Assembly (NCBI GenBank): GCA_900551445.1
Contig: URWA01000001.1
Span: forward strand, 124,001 to 188,000
Direction of reading: 5' to 3'
Length of the DNA: 64,000 nucleotides
DNA from: an uncultured Bacteroides sp.
Lineage (GTDB): Bacteria; Bacteroidota; Bacteroidia; Bacteroidales; Bacteroidaceae
Both the position numbers and the translations under genes were made by a program. Under the pieces are notes generated by a model that was not told where the DNA came from, made no database searches, and saw only the letters and a list, made by a program, of their open reading frames with translations. Position 1 is the first letter of the stretch; each line of letters opens with the position of its first letter. This document shows, piece by piece, positions 18,552-27,414 of the stretch.

Positions 18552-19690
18552 AAACTCCGGAAACCATCTATCACCACCTTATCGATTCATTTACACGGCA
18601 AGGAGTGTGCTTTGCGCTCTACCGACTCCCGTGGACAGATGAACCGATTCTGGTCATGCAGGAAGAAGGAAAACCAATCCTTCTAAATAGTCTGGAAGAA
18701 CTGAATCAACGAAAAGGATTTCTTTTATCCCCATTCCAACTGACCGACACACGACCCGCAATATTAATCCGTCCGGACATTGTGGCACACGACTGGGAAG
18801 AGATCAAACAGGTACTGCAGGAATGGATGACTCGCCATCCAGCGTCCATAAATCCGATGCAAACTCTCCCACAAGACGAAGCGGATACGGTAGCCCAACC
18901 CACTGAAAAAGAAGAAAAGGAGCAATACACCGAAACATTCAGCCGCTTTATCCTGCCGCTGAAAGAAAAGCAGTTCCGTAAGCTGGTACTTTCCAGAAGT
19001 TCCACTCAGACTGTGCAAAAAGCATTTTCTCCGTTGACAACATTCATCCAAGCCTGCAACAGTTACCCGCGCATGATGATCTCCTTGTGCCACACTCCTT
19101 CCACCGGTACATGGATAGGCAGTACGCCTGAAATCATCCTCAGTGGACACGAGAAGGAATGGCACACCGTGGCGCTGGCAGGCACCATGCCCATGCAGGG
19201 AGAAGTCATGCCCACAGAATGGAGCAAGAAGAACAAGGAAGAACAGGCCTTTGTGGGAGAATATATCCGTAAGACTGTCAAGAAATTTGGCAGTAAGCTG
19301 ACCGAAAAAGGGCCCTATACCGCCCGCGCCGGCCAGCTGGTACACTTAAAGACCGATTTTCACTTTACACTAAAGGACACAACCCATCTGGGCAATGTAC
19401 TGCAAGAATTGCACCCCACTCCCGCCGTCTGCGGACTCCCGAAGGAAGAAGCCTATCAATTCATTCTGCAAACAGAACCGCACGACCGTCTTTTCTATTC
19501 CGGCATCATCGGATGGATCGATCCGCAAGGCGATACCACCCTCTATGTCAATCTGCGCTGCATGCACGTGGAAGGAAATACAGCTACCCTTTATGCCGGA
19601 GGCGGTATCCTGCCCGACTCCACAGCCGATTCCGAATGGGAAGAAACGCAGCAGAAAATGAATACCATGCGAAATATCCTGTCAATCTAA
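18548..19690 (+). CDS. menF: Isochorismate synthase
   Basis: This is a chorismate-utilising enzyme of 380 residues that converts chorismate to isochorismate, the entry step of menaquinone synthesis. The C-terminal two thirds carry the family blocks in order: KLVLSRS, WIGSTPEIILS, VALAGTMP, VCGLPKEEAYQFI, FYSGIIGWID and YAGGGILPDS. The start is the ATG at 18548, which overlaps the menI stop codon. The frame is open further upstream but that part is the shadow of menI. The next gene, menD, begins 16 bp later. Isochorismate rather than salicylate synthase is chosen because of the operon. Confidence 0.93.
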   Translation: MKTPETIYHHLIDSFTRQGVCFALYRLPWTDEPILVMQEEGKPILLNSLEELNQRKGFLLSPFQLTDTRPAILIRPDIVAHDWEEIKQVLQEWMTRHPASINPMQTLPQDEADTVAQPTEKEEKEQYTETFSRFILPLKEKQFRKLVLSRSSTQTVQKAFSPLTTFIQACNSYPRMMISLCHTPSTGTWIGSTPEIILSGHEKEWHTVALAGTMPMQGEVMPTEWSKKNKEEQAFVGEYIRKTVKKFGSKLTEKGPYTARAGQLVHLKTDFHFTLKDTTHLGNVLQELHPTPAVCGLPKEEAYQFILQTEPHDRLFYSGIIGWIDPQGDTTLYVNLRCMHVEGNTATLYAGGGILPDSTADSEWEETQQKMNTMRNILSI

Positions 19691-19706
19691 AACATATAAA
19701 AGAATC

Positions 19707-21368
19707 ATGTACACTGACAAAAAAAATATCCTGCAGCTCGTAGCCCTGCTGAAAGCTCACCGAATACAGAAGATTGTGTTATGTCCCGGAAGCCGGAATA
19801 TACCCATCGTACAAACCTTGGTCAACATTCCGGAGTTTACCTGCTATCCGGTGACCGATGAACGTAGTGCCGGGTTCTTTGCCTTGGGACTGGCCCTGAA
19901 CGGAGGACAACCGGCGGCAATCTGCTGCACATCGGGTACGGCCCTGCTGAATATTCACCCGGCCGTGGCCGAAGCCTTCTACCAACAAGTTCCTCTTGTA
20001 GTGATTTCGGCCGACCGTCCTGCGGCATGGATTGGCCAGATGGACGGACAAACCATTCCCCAACCCGGAGTGTTCGGCAGTCTGGTCAAGAAATCGGTCG
20101 ACTTGCCCGAAGTACAGACGGAAGAAGACGAATGGTACTGCAACCGACTTATCAACGAGGCCCTCATGGAACTCGACCACCATGGGAAAGGCCCTGTACA
20201 TATCAACGTGCCCATCAGTGAGCCCTTCTTCAAACTTCCGGTGACGGAGCTTCCAGAAGCAAGGGTCATTACCCGTTACCAGGGACTGAACGTGTACGAC
20301 AAGGACTACCAACCACTCATTGACCGCCTGAACCGTTACCAACGGCGCATGGTGGTGGTGGGACAGATGAACCTAATTTACCTGTTCGACAAGAAATCCA
20401 CCAAGATGCTCTACAAGCATTTTGCCTGGTTCACCGAGAACATCAGCAACCAGACCATTCCGGGACAACCCATCCGCAACATCGAGCCGCTGCTCTGCTC
20501 CATGGATTTTGAAGCTCAGCAGAAGATGCGCCCGGAACTGCTCATCACCTACGGCGGACACATCATCTCCAAACGGCTCAAGAAATTCCTCCGCCGCCAT
20601 CCGCCGGTAGAGCACTGGCACGTAGCAGCCGACGGACAAGTGGCCGACCTCTTCGGCTGCCTGACCACCATCATCGAGATGGACCCGTTTGAGTTTTTGG
20701 AAAAGATTGCGCCGATGATGGACAGCCGTACGCCCGAATACCCGCGCGCCTGGGAAGCCTTGTCCAAGCAAATTCCGCAGGCCGAATTCCCCTACTCCGA
20801 AATGAGTGCCATCGGAAAAGTCATCGACCACCTGCCGACACCTTGCTCGCTCCACCTGGCTAACAGTTCGACGGTACGCTACGCCCAATTGTTTCCGCTC
20901 CCTCAGGAAGTGGAAGTATTGTCCAACCGGGGCACCAACGGCATCGAAGGCTCCTTATCTACGGCCATCGGCTACGCCACGGCTTCCGACAAGCTCAATT
21001 TCATCTTTATCGGCGACCTGAGTTTCTTCTATGACATGAATGCCCTCTGGAACACCAACTACGGAAGCAACATACGCATCCTCCTGCTCAACAACGAAGG
21101 AGGTGAAATCTTCCATGCCCTTCCGGGACTGGAGATGCAGGACAACAGCCGCCGTTTCATTACGGCCACGCACCGCACTTCGGCCAAAGCATGGGCCGAA
21201 GACCGTGGTTTCCAATACCTCTCCGCTCATAACGACGAGGAACTGGACCAGGCCGTCGAGACATTCACCCAGCCTTCCATCACTTCACAACCGATGCTGC
21301 TGGAAGTGTTTACAGAAAAAGACAAGGACATTGAACACCTGAAAACGTATTATCACAACTTAAAATAA
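19707..21368 (+). CDS. menD: SEPHCHC synthase
   Basis: This thiamine diphosphate enzyme of 553 residues joins 2-oxoglutarate to isochorismate, giving 2-succinyl-5-enolpyruvyl-6-hydroxy-3-cyclohexene-1-carboxylate. The N-terminal pyrimidine-binding domain contains CPGSRNIPI and DERSAGFFALGLA. SADRPAAWIGQMDGQTI and the NRGTNGIEGSLSTAIG and FIGDLSFFYDMNAL segments of the cofactor site follow. The length is typical. It lies 16 bp after menF and 8 bp before menB. Confidence 0.96.
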   Translation: MYTDKKNILQLVALLKAHRIQKIVLCPGSRNIPIVQTLVNIPEFTCYPVTDERSAGFFALGLALNGGQPAAICCTSGTALLNIHPAVAEAFYQQVPLVVISADRPAAWIGQMDGQTIPQPGVFGSLVKKSVDLPEVQTEEDEWYCNRLINEALMELDHHGKGPVHINVPISEPFFKLPVTELPEARVITRYQGLNVYDKDYQPLIDRLNRYQRRMVVVGQMNLIYLFDKKSTKMLYKHFAWFTENISNQTIPGQPIRNIEPLLCSMDFEAQQKMRPELLITYGGHIISKRLKKFLRRHPPVEHWHVAADGQVADLFGCLTTIIEMDPFEFLEKIAPMMDSRTPEYPRAWEALSKQIPQAEFPYSEMSAIGKVIDHLPTPCSLHLANSSTVRYAQLFPLPQEVEVLSNRGTNGIEGSLSTAIGYATASDKLNFIFIGDLSFFYDMNALWNTNYGSNIRILLLNNEGGEIFHALPGLEMQDNSRRFITATHRTSAKAWAEDRGFQYLSAHNDEELDQAVETFTQPSITSQPMLLEVFTEKDKDIEHLKTYYHNLK

Positions 21369-21376
21369 CAAGCATT

Positions 21377-22201
21377 ATGTCACAACCCAGAGAATGGAAA
21401 ACCATCAAAGAATATCAGGATATTCTGTTTGATTTCTATCATGGTATTGCCAAAATTACCATCAACCGTCCGCGATATAGAAATGCATTCACCCCGACCA
21501 CTACTTCTGAAATCAGCGATGCCCTGCTCATCTGCCGTGAGTGTCAGGACATCAACGTGGTGGTATTGACAGGTGCCGGCGACAAGGCCTTCTGCTCCGG
21601 CGGCGACATGCACGTGAAAGGACACGGAGGTTATGTAGGTACCGACGGCGTACCCCGCCTGAACGTGCTCGACGTACAGAAACAAATCCGCTCCATCCCG
21701 AAACCGGTCATTGCTATGGTCAACGGGTATGCCATCGGCGGTGGACACGTACTCCACGTAGTCTGCGACCTGACCATCGCTTCCGAAAATGCCATCTTCG
21801 GACAGACAGGACCTCGTGTGGGCAGTTTTGATGCCGGATTCGGTTCTTCTTATCTGGCCCGGATTGTGGGACAGAAAAAAGCCCGCGAAATCTGGTTCCT
21901 CTGCCGCCAGTATTCTGCCCAGGAAGCTCTGGAAATGGGACTGGTGAACAAGGTGGTACCTTTTGACCAGTTGGAAGACGAAGTGGTGGAATGGGCCGAA
22001 ACCATGATGCAGCACAGTCCGCTGGCCCTGCGCATGATCAAGGCCGGACTCAATGCGGAACTGGACGGACAGGCCGGTATCCAAGAACTTGCCGGAGACG
22101 CCACCATGCTCTATTACATGACCGACGAAGCACAGGAAGGCGGAAAAGCATTCCTCGAAAAACGGAAACCCGACTGGAGCAAGTATCCTAAATTCCCCTG
22201 A
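21377..22201 (+). CDS. menB: 1,4-dihydroxy-2-naphthoyl-CoA synthase
   Basis: This crotonase-family ring-closing enzyme of 274 residues converts o-succinylbenzoyl-CoA to 1,4-dihydroxy-2-naphthoyl-CoA. Family landmarks are INRPRYRNAFTP, the oxyanion-hole segment AFCSGGDMHVKG, NGYAIGGGH, and the TGPRVGSFDAGFGSSYLAR segment that is specific for MenB among crotonases. It starts 8 bp after menD. A strong hairpin follows the stop codon (22226-22262) before menC. Confidence 0.96.
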   Translation: MSQPREWKTIKEYQDILFDFYHGIAKITINRPRYRNAFTPTTTSEISDALLICRECQDINVVVLTGAGDKAFCSGGDMHVKGHGGYVGTDGVPRLNVLDVQKQIRSIPKPVIAMVNGYAIGGGHVLHVVCDLTIASENAIFGQTGPRVGSFDAGFGSSYLARIVGQKKAREIWFLCRQYSAQEALEMGLVNKVVPFDQLEDEVVEWAETMMQHSPLALRMIKAGLNAELDGQAGIQELAGDATMLYYMTDEAQEGGKAFLEKRKPDWSKYPKFP

Positions 22202-22225
22202 TTGATTCATCCCACAAATTTCTAC

Positions 22226-22262
22226 CGGACAGAAAGCGAAACTTGCTTTTGCTTTCTGTCCG
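22226..22262 (+). terminator. Intra-operon hairpin between menB and menC
   Basis: A perfect 12-bp stem (CGGACAGAAAGC at 22226-22237 with its complement at 22251-22262) has a 13-base loop and is followed by CTTATTGTTTC, a poor T-run. It may be a weak terminator or an RNA-stability element that sets menB above menCE expression. Confidence 0.5.
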
Positions 22263-22292
22263 CTTATTGTTTCATCCCTCACAGAATTTATC

Positions 22293-23351
22293 ATGTATTC
22301 ATTGAAAATATTTCCGCGTACCCTCCATTTCAAACAACCTGCCGGCACATCCCGCGGAGTGTACCACACCCGGCAAGTCTGGTATCTGCTGCTCACCGAC
22401 ACGGAAACCGGACAGTATGGTGTAGGTGAATGTGCCCCTCTGCCTGCCCTGAGTTGTGACGACCTGCCCGACTACCCTCGCCTGCTGGCTGAAATCTGTG
22501 AAAAGACCGCAACCGACGGACACATCGACTACGAAGCACTACGTCCCTATCCGTCCATCCTTTTCGGACTGGAAACGGCCTTTGCCCACCTGCAGGCCCA
22601 TAGCCTGAGATTTTGGGATACTCCCTTCAGCCGGGGCACACAGGGCATTCCCATCAACGGACTCATCTGGATGGGCAATTTTGACGAGATGTACCGCCGC
22701 ATTGAAGAAAAGATGAAAGCCGGATTCCGGTGCATCAAGGTAAAAATCGGCGCCATCGAATTCGAGCGGGAACTGGAACTGCTGGCCCACATCCGCCGTC
22801 ATTTCTCTGCTTCCGACATCGAACTCCGTGTGGATGCCAACGGTGCTTTCCGGCCGGAAGATGCTCTGCAGAAACTGACACAGCTGAACGAATTCCAGCT
22901 TCATTCCATCGAACAGCCCATACGGGCCGGACAATGGGAAGCAATGAAGACGCTGTGCGCCGCTTCCCCCTTCCCCATCGCATTAGACGAAGGACTGGTT
23001 GGGGTAAATGAGACCTGCCGGAAAAAAGAATTGCTGGATACCATCCGCCCGCAATACATCATCCTGAAACCGTCGCTCCACGGAGGTATCCGAGGGGCAG
23101 AAGAATGGATTTCACTGGCCCAGGAAAGAGGTATCGGCTACTGGGTGACTTCGGCACTGGAATCGAACATCGGCCTGAACGCCATCGCCCAATGGTGTGC
23201 CACGCTTCACCCGACCATGCCACAGGGACTCGGTACCGGCCTCCTCTTTACCGATAACCTCGACTATCCACTGCACATCGAGGGCGACTGCCTGTGGTTC
23301 CATCCCGAAGAGAAGACTCCTGATTTTCTGAACTTTCTGAATCGTCCCTGA
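22293..23351 (+). CDS. menC: o-Succinylbenzoate synthase
   Basis: This enolase-superfamily enzyme of 352 residues dehydrates SHCHC to o-succinylbenzoate. The catalytic KxK pair is in CIKVKIG near residue 150. The metal ligands follow as Asp in LRVDANGAF, Glu in SIEQPI and Asp in IALDEGL, with the second catalytic lysine in ILKPSLHGG. The start is the ATG at 22293. menE follows after one base. The 91-bp gap from menB holds a hairpin. Confidence 0.93.
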   Translation: MYSLKIFPRTLHFKQPAGTSRGVYHTRQVWYLLLTDTETGQYGVGECAPLPALSCDDLPDYPRLLAEICEKTATDGHIDYEALRPYPSILFGLETAFAHLQAHSLRFWDTPFSRGTQGIPINGLIWMGNFDEMYRRIEEKMKAGFRCIKVKIGAIEFERELELLAHIRRHFSASDIELRVDANGAFRPEDALQKLTQLNEFQLHSIEQPIRAGQWEAMKTLCAASPFPIALDEGLVGVNETCRKKELLDTIRPQYIILKPSLHGGIRGAEEWISLAQERGIGYWVTSALESNIGLNAIAQWCATLHPTMPQGLGTGLLFTDNLDYPLHIEGDCLWFHPEEKTPDFLNFLNRP

Positions 23352-23352
23352 C

Positions 23353-24504
23353 ATGAGCAGCCCTACATTTATCACCGACATTGCCCGGCAGCACATCCGG
23401 ATAGAAGGAGTGGACTATTCAGCTACAGAGGCCCGTACCCGACAGGAAGGACAACCCAGTATCCTACAGGAAACCTTCTATGCCCGATACGGAGCGGACA
23501 GTTTCCAAGCCTCCCTGGCCGATTTCCTAAGTGAATGGTTTGACGACAACGACACCGTACAGGTACACACTTCCGGTTCGACGGGAACGCCCAAACCGAT
23601 GCGAGTAGAAAAACAGCGCATGATGCAAAGCGCCATGCTGACAGTCAGTTTTCTGGGATTGACTCCCGGCGATACGGCCCTGCTCTGCATGCCACTGAAA
23701 TACATCGCCGGAAAGATGGTAGTGGTCCGTGCACTGGTGGCCGGACTGAACCTGCTGCCTGTCACTCCCAGCGGACATCCACTGGCACAAACAAGCACTG
23801 CTCCCGTTTTCGCTGCCATGATTCCCATGCAGGTATTCAACACCTTACAAGTAGCCGAAGAAAAAGAATGCCTTCGGCAAATCCGCCACCTCATCATCGG
23901 CGGAGGAGCCATCGATGCGTCTTTGGGAAAGCAACTGCTGTCTTTTCCACACGCCGTATGGAGCACGTATGGCATGACGGAAACCCTGTCGCACATCGCT
24001 TTGCGACGTCTCAACGGGCCGGAAGCCTCCGACTGGTACACGCCTTTCCCACACGTCAGGCTGTCTCTTTCAGCGGAAAATACCCTGACCATCCAGGCCC
24101 CGGCTGTCTGCCCGGACATCCTGACCACCAATGACATCTGTGAGTTCAATGCACAAGGACAGTTCCGTATTCTGGGACGGAAAGACAACACACTCAACAC
24201 GGGAGGCGTCAAGGTTCAGATTGAAGAGGTGGAAAATGCACTGAAATCCTTTCTGGCAACTCCCTTCCAAATAACTGCCGTCCCCGACCCCAAATTTGGG
24301 GAGCGCATCGTACTGCTGCTGGAAGACGAGCACGGCACCTGCCCGGAAACAGCCTTGAGAAAGGCATTCGATTCCCTTCCTCCCTATTGGCGCCCCAAGC
24401 AAGTTTTCCGCATCCGGCAGTTGCCACAGACCGGAACCGGCAAGCCCGACCGGGCCACTGCCCGCAGGATGGCCGAAGAAATCGCAAGACAAAAGAAGAA
24501 ATAA
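23353..24504 (+). CDS. menE: o-Succinylbenzoate-CoA ligase
   Basis: This acyl-adenylate-forming enzyme activates o-succinylbenzoate with ATP and coenzyme A. The P-loop-like motif is VHTSGSTGTPKPM near residue 75, with TYGMTETLSHIA near 200, FRILGRKDNTLNTGGVKV near 270, and the C-terminal lysine in QTGTGKPDRA. At 383 residues it is shorter than the E. coli enzyme (about 450), because the N-terminal subdomain is compact. It is last in the operon and is followed by a hairpin shared with the next promoter. Confidence 0.92.
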   Translation: MSSPTFITDIARQHIRIEGVDYSATEARTRQEGQPSILQETFYARYGADSFQASLADFLSEWFDDNDTVQVHTSGSTGTPKPMRVEKQRMMQSAMLTVSFLGLTPGDTALLCMPLKYIAGKMVVVRALVAGLNLLPVTPSGHPLAQTSTAPVFAAMIPMQVFNTLQVAEEKECLRQIRHLIIGGGAIDASLGKQLLSFPHAVWSTYGMTETLSHIALRRLNGPEASDWYTPFPHVRLSLSAENTLTIQAPAVCPDILTTNDICEFNAQGQFRILGRKDNTLNTGGVKVQIEEVENALKSFLATPFQITAVPDPKFGERIVLLLEDEHGTCPETALRKAFDSLPPYWRPKQVFRIRQLPQTGTGKPDRATARRMAEEIARQKKK

Positions 24505-24515
24505 GAAGCAAACCA

Positions 24516-24547
24516 TTTGTTTATGAGCATTTGATTTTTTAACTTTG
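24516..24547 (+). promoter_or_regulatory. Promoter of the cation/proton antiporter gene
   Basis: TTTG at 24516-24519, 20 bases, then TAACTTTG at 24540-24547, a full consensus match. The -7 box lies in the loop region of the hairpin at 24524-24566. Confidence 0.85.
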
Positions 24548-24571
24548 TTAAATATTCAAATGCTCATTTTT
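24524..24571 (+). terminator. Terminator of the menaquinone operon
   Basis: An 11-bp perfect stem (TGAGCATTTGA at 24524-24534 with its complement at 24556-24566) is followed by TTTTT at 24567-24571. A smaller inner stem (TTTAAC with GTTAAA) can form in the loop. It begins 20 bases after menE and overlaps the promoter of the next gene. Confidence 0.75.
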
Positions 24572-24586
24572 ATTGGACAACAAACT

Positions 24587-26728
24587 ATGGAAGAATACAC
24601 CTTTCTTGCCCCTCTGCTGCTGACCATCGGAGGACTCATTATCGGGGCTATCCTGAAATCCTTGCTCAAGCACAGCCGACTTCCCTACACAGTCGGACTG
24701 TTCGCCATCGGAATCCTTGTCGGCGTACTGAACCGCACCGGAATGTTCCAGTCGATGCCGGAACTTCACAGTGCCGTCAACTCTGTAGCCAACATCAATC
24801 CCGACCTGATTCTCTACCTGTTCCTGCCCGTCCTGATTTTTGATGCGGCCTACGAACTCAACCTGCATATCTTCAAGAAGACCCTGGCCAACGCCACCCT
24901 ACTGGCCGCTCCGGGACTCGTCATCTGCATGCTGCTGACAGGGGCCTTCCTTATGGGTATCGCCACGTTTGTTCCCGGACTCGAAGCATGGACCTGGGCA
25001 TTCGCCCTTATGTTCGGTGCCTTGATCAGTGCCACCGACCCGGTAGCCGTCGTAGCCCTGTTGCACGAGCTGAAAACCAGTAAACGTTTCTCCACCCTCG
25101 TGGATGCGGAATCCCTGTTGAACGACGGAACAGGCATCGTGTGCTTCATGCTCTTCTTCGGAGCCTACGTGTCGGGCGAAGCCAGCCATACCTCTCCTCT
25201 CGTCACTTTCATTCAGGAAGTAGGCATCAGTACCCTGCTGGGATTCTTTCTGGCACGTGTCGTCATCTGGTTCATCACGCGCATTAATTCAGAAGAGATG
25301 GTGCAGAACAGTGTCATCATCCTGGCCGCTTATCTCACGTTTATTCTCTCGCAATACTATCTCGGTGTGTCGGGCGTGATTGCCCTCGTAGCCTTCGGGC
25401 TGACCGTGACTTACGTGGGAAAACCACGGCTGAAGCCTCAGGTGAACACCTTCATGGAACATTTCTGGGAACTGCTGACTTATATCGCCAACACATTGAT
25501 TTTCATTCTGGTAGGTATCGTCATTGCAGAAAAAGTGGACTTCTCCTGGAGTGCCCTCGGCATACTCTTACTCCTTTATGTCGCCCTCAACCTGATTCGC
25601 TTTGCCATGATTATGATGCTCTATCCGGTCATGAAACGGTTGGGATACGGACTGACCAAACGGGAATCGGTCATCCTCACCTGGGGCGGACTGCGCGGGG
25701 CACTGGCCATGACGCTGGCCCTGATGGTTTCCTATACCCCGGCCATTCCCGAGGATATCCGAAGTCAGGTACTGTTCTTTACAGCCGGGATTGTAACCCT
25801 GACCTTGTGCATCAATGCCACGACCATGCGGGCGCTGCTGAACCGACTGGGACTGACACACATCCCCTCGGCTCGTACCATGCTGGAATACCGTATTGAA
25901 AAATCTGTCCGCGAAAATTCCGAGAAATACCTGGAAAGCCTGAAGAAGAGAGACGCCTTGGAAGGAGCCAACTGGAACAAGGTGGAAAGCTACATGACCA
26001 GCCGCCCGCAGGAACCGGCGAAGAATCCGCAAAACCAGGCCATGCTTCCGGAAATCCGTCTGCGCGTGCTGGATAAGGAAAAGGCTGTCTGCCGCCAGAT
26101 TTATGAAGAAGGCGTCATTTCGAAAGTGGTCTTCCTGCGACTGATGAACTCACTGGACGAACTGTATGACCACGACGGGAACTACCCACTGAACATGCGA
26201 CATTCCATTTTCAAATTCTGCCAACGGACCGATTTGTTGAACAGTCTGCGGGGACTTCCTTACCTCCAGAATTGGATGACCTTCTACTTCCGTGAACGTA
26301 TCACGGTGGTCTACGACCTGGGACGGGGATTCATCATCTTGCAGAAAGAAAGCCTGAAATTGCTGAACGACCTGACATCCTCCGAATGGATTACCAGTGA
26401 ACAGCAGCCCATACTGGAAGTACTACGCGCGGAAATTAACGACAACATCACCCGTATGGGAACCTTTATCGGCAACTTGGCGGAGGATTTCCCGAAAGCA
26501 TACGGCCACGCACTGACCGTCAAATCCATCCGTATGCTGCTGAGCAACGAACGCCGTACCGTGCGGCAGATGGTCAACAGCGGTATGTTGTCTGAAAAAG
26601 ACGCAGAAAGACTACTGAACGACATTGACGACCGCACGGACGAAATCAACTCCTTCAGCCATACCTTCACCGCATCTTTCCTGCGGTGGCTGTTCTTCAT
26701 CAAGAAAAAGAAAATCTACCGCGTCTGA
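24587..26728 (+). CDS. CPA1-family Na+(or K+)/H+ antiporter
   Basis: This inner-membrane antiporter of 713 residues has about 12 hydrophobic segments in residues 1-400, then a cytoplasmic region of about 300 residues. The transport core motif is ALISATDPVAVVALLHELK near residue 150, with LLNDGTGIVCFMLF following and a conserved arginine segment LTWGGLRGALAMTLAL near 375. The long hydrophilic tail is helical and resembles that of plant SOS1-like and bacterial NhaP-like members, but I recognise no nucleotide-binding domain in it. The start is ATG 24587. Upstream starts at 24545 (TTG) and 24560 fall in or next to the promoter and terminator. It probably balances the Na+/H+ gradients that Rnf and respiration create. 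The ion is inferred from family only. Confidence 0.9.
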   Translation: MEEYTFLAPLLLTIGGLIIGAILKSLLKHSRLPYTVGLFAIGILVGVLNRTGMFQSMPELHSAVNSVANINPDLILYLFLPVLIFDAAYELNLHIFKKTLANATLLAAPGLVICMLLTGAFLMGIATFVPGLEAWTWAFALMFGALISATDPVAVVALLHELKTSKRFSTLVDAESLLNDGTGIVCFMLFFGAYVSGEASHTSPLVTFIQEVGISTLLGFFLARVVIWFITRINSEEMVQNSVIILAAYLTFILSQYYLGVSGVIALVAFGLTVTYVGKPRLKPQVNTFMEHFWELLTYIANTLIFILVGIVIAEKVDFSWSALGILLLLYVALNLIRFAMIMMLYPVMKRLGYGLTKRESVILTWGGLRGALAMTLALMVSYTPAIPEDIRSQVLFFTAGIVTLTLCINATTMRALLNRLGLTHIPSARTMLEYRIEKSVRENSEKYLESLKKRDALEGANWNKVESYMTSRPQEPAKNPQNQAMLPEIRLRVLDKEKAVCRQIYEEGVISKVVFLRLMNSLDELYDHDGNYPLNMRHSIFKFCQRTDLLNSLRGLPYLQNWMTFYFRERITVVYDLGRGFIILQKESLKLLNDLTSSEWITSEQQPILEVLRAEINDNITRMGTFIGNLAEDFPKAYGHALTVKSIRMLLSNERRTVRQMVNSGMLSEKDAERLLNDIDDRTDEINSFSHTFTASFLRWLFFIKKKKIYRV

Positions 26729-26739
26729 AAATAGTCTGG

Positions 26740-26918
26740 AGGCTGTCTCAAAATAGAATTGTAAAAGTAAAAATCTTATAGATTGAAACTTAGAAATAAA
26801 AAACCTCCTGCTTTAGCCCTTGTTTATTGCAATTATAGGACTAAAAGCAGGAGGTTTTTATGTTGTAGTTTATAGATTGTAAGTAAGCCTATCTCTGTTT
26901 TTTATTTTGAGACAGCCT
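26740..26918. repeat. MITE-like palindromic element with nested bidirectional terminator
   Basis: A 16-bp perfect inverted repeat (26740-26755, AGGCTGTCTCAAAATA, with its complement at 26903-26918) bounds a 179-bp segment. Inside, a second stem (AAACCTCCTGCTTT at 26801-26814 with its complement at 26844-26857) carries T-runs on both strands, so it can end both the antiporter transcript and the convergent acetyltransferase transcript. No target duplication is evident. The right end supplies the last codons of the acetyltransferase gene. Confidence 0.6.
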
Positions 26919-27208
26919 ATTCCTTTTCCGGCATAATCCTCACCCACTTCTCCCTGATACTCCGGATGCCGTTGCAACCAAATAACGGCGTACGAGCAGG
27001 TGGCCACTGCCTTCAATCCTTTGCAGCGGGCATAATCGTAGGCAGCTTTTACCAAAGCCGAGGCAATGCCTTTTCCTCCAATAGCTTCCGGCACAATGGT
27101 ATGCCGTATGTCCAATCCTTCGTCGTGAATCTGATACGCCACATGGGCCCGGTGCCCTTCCAGTTCCACATAAAACTCCTGCCGGGATTCATCATGCTTA
27201 ATTTCCAT
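26870..27208 (-). CDS. Small GNAT-type N-acetyltransferase
   Basis: This short acetyltransferase-like protein of 112 residues belongs to the YidJ/Acetyltransf_CG group. It has a beta-sheet opening (FYVELEGHRAHVAYQIHDEGLDIRHTIV), the acetyl-CoA loop PEAIGGKGIASALVKAAYDYA, and a closing strand with VATCSYAVIWLQRHPEY. The substrate of this group is not established. The start is the ATG at 27208; the frame is open to 27325 but that part has no family similarity. The last 15 or so residues are encoded within the palindromic element at 26740-26918, so the native C-terminus has probably been replaced. It faces the antiporter gene. Confidence 0.85.
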   Translation of the reverse strand: MEIKHDESRQEFYVELEGHRAHVAYQIHDEGLDIRHTIVPEAIGGKGIASALVKAAYDYARCKGLKAVATCSYAVIWLQRHPEYQGEVGEDYAGKGIGCLKIKNRDRLTYNL

Positions 27209-27414
27209 AATTGTCTGTTTTTTAATACTCGATACAAGATAGATTTTTTCGACCTGATGGCCAAACAAACTATGCAAATTCTGCAAAATTGACCAAGAAG
27301 TGTGAAGTTTATCAGGAAAAGCCAAGAAGGTATGTGAACTTTTCTAGTAAAAAACTAATAAAAAAGCTGTAAAGCAGATTCAATGATAGTCGAAACACTT
27401 TGGCCCACATACTT

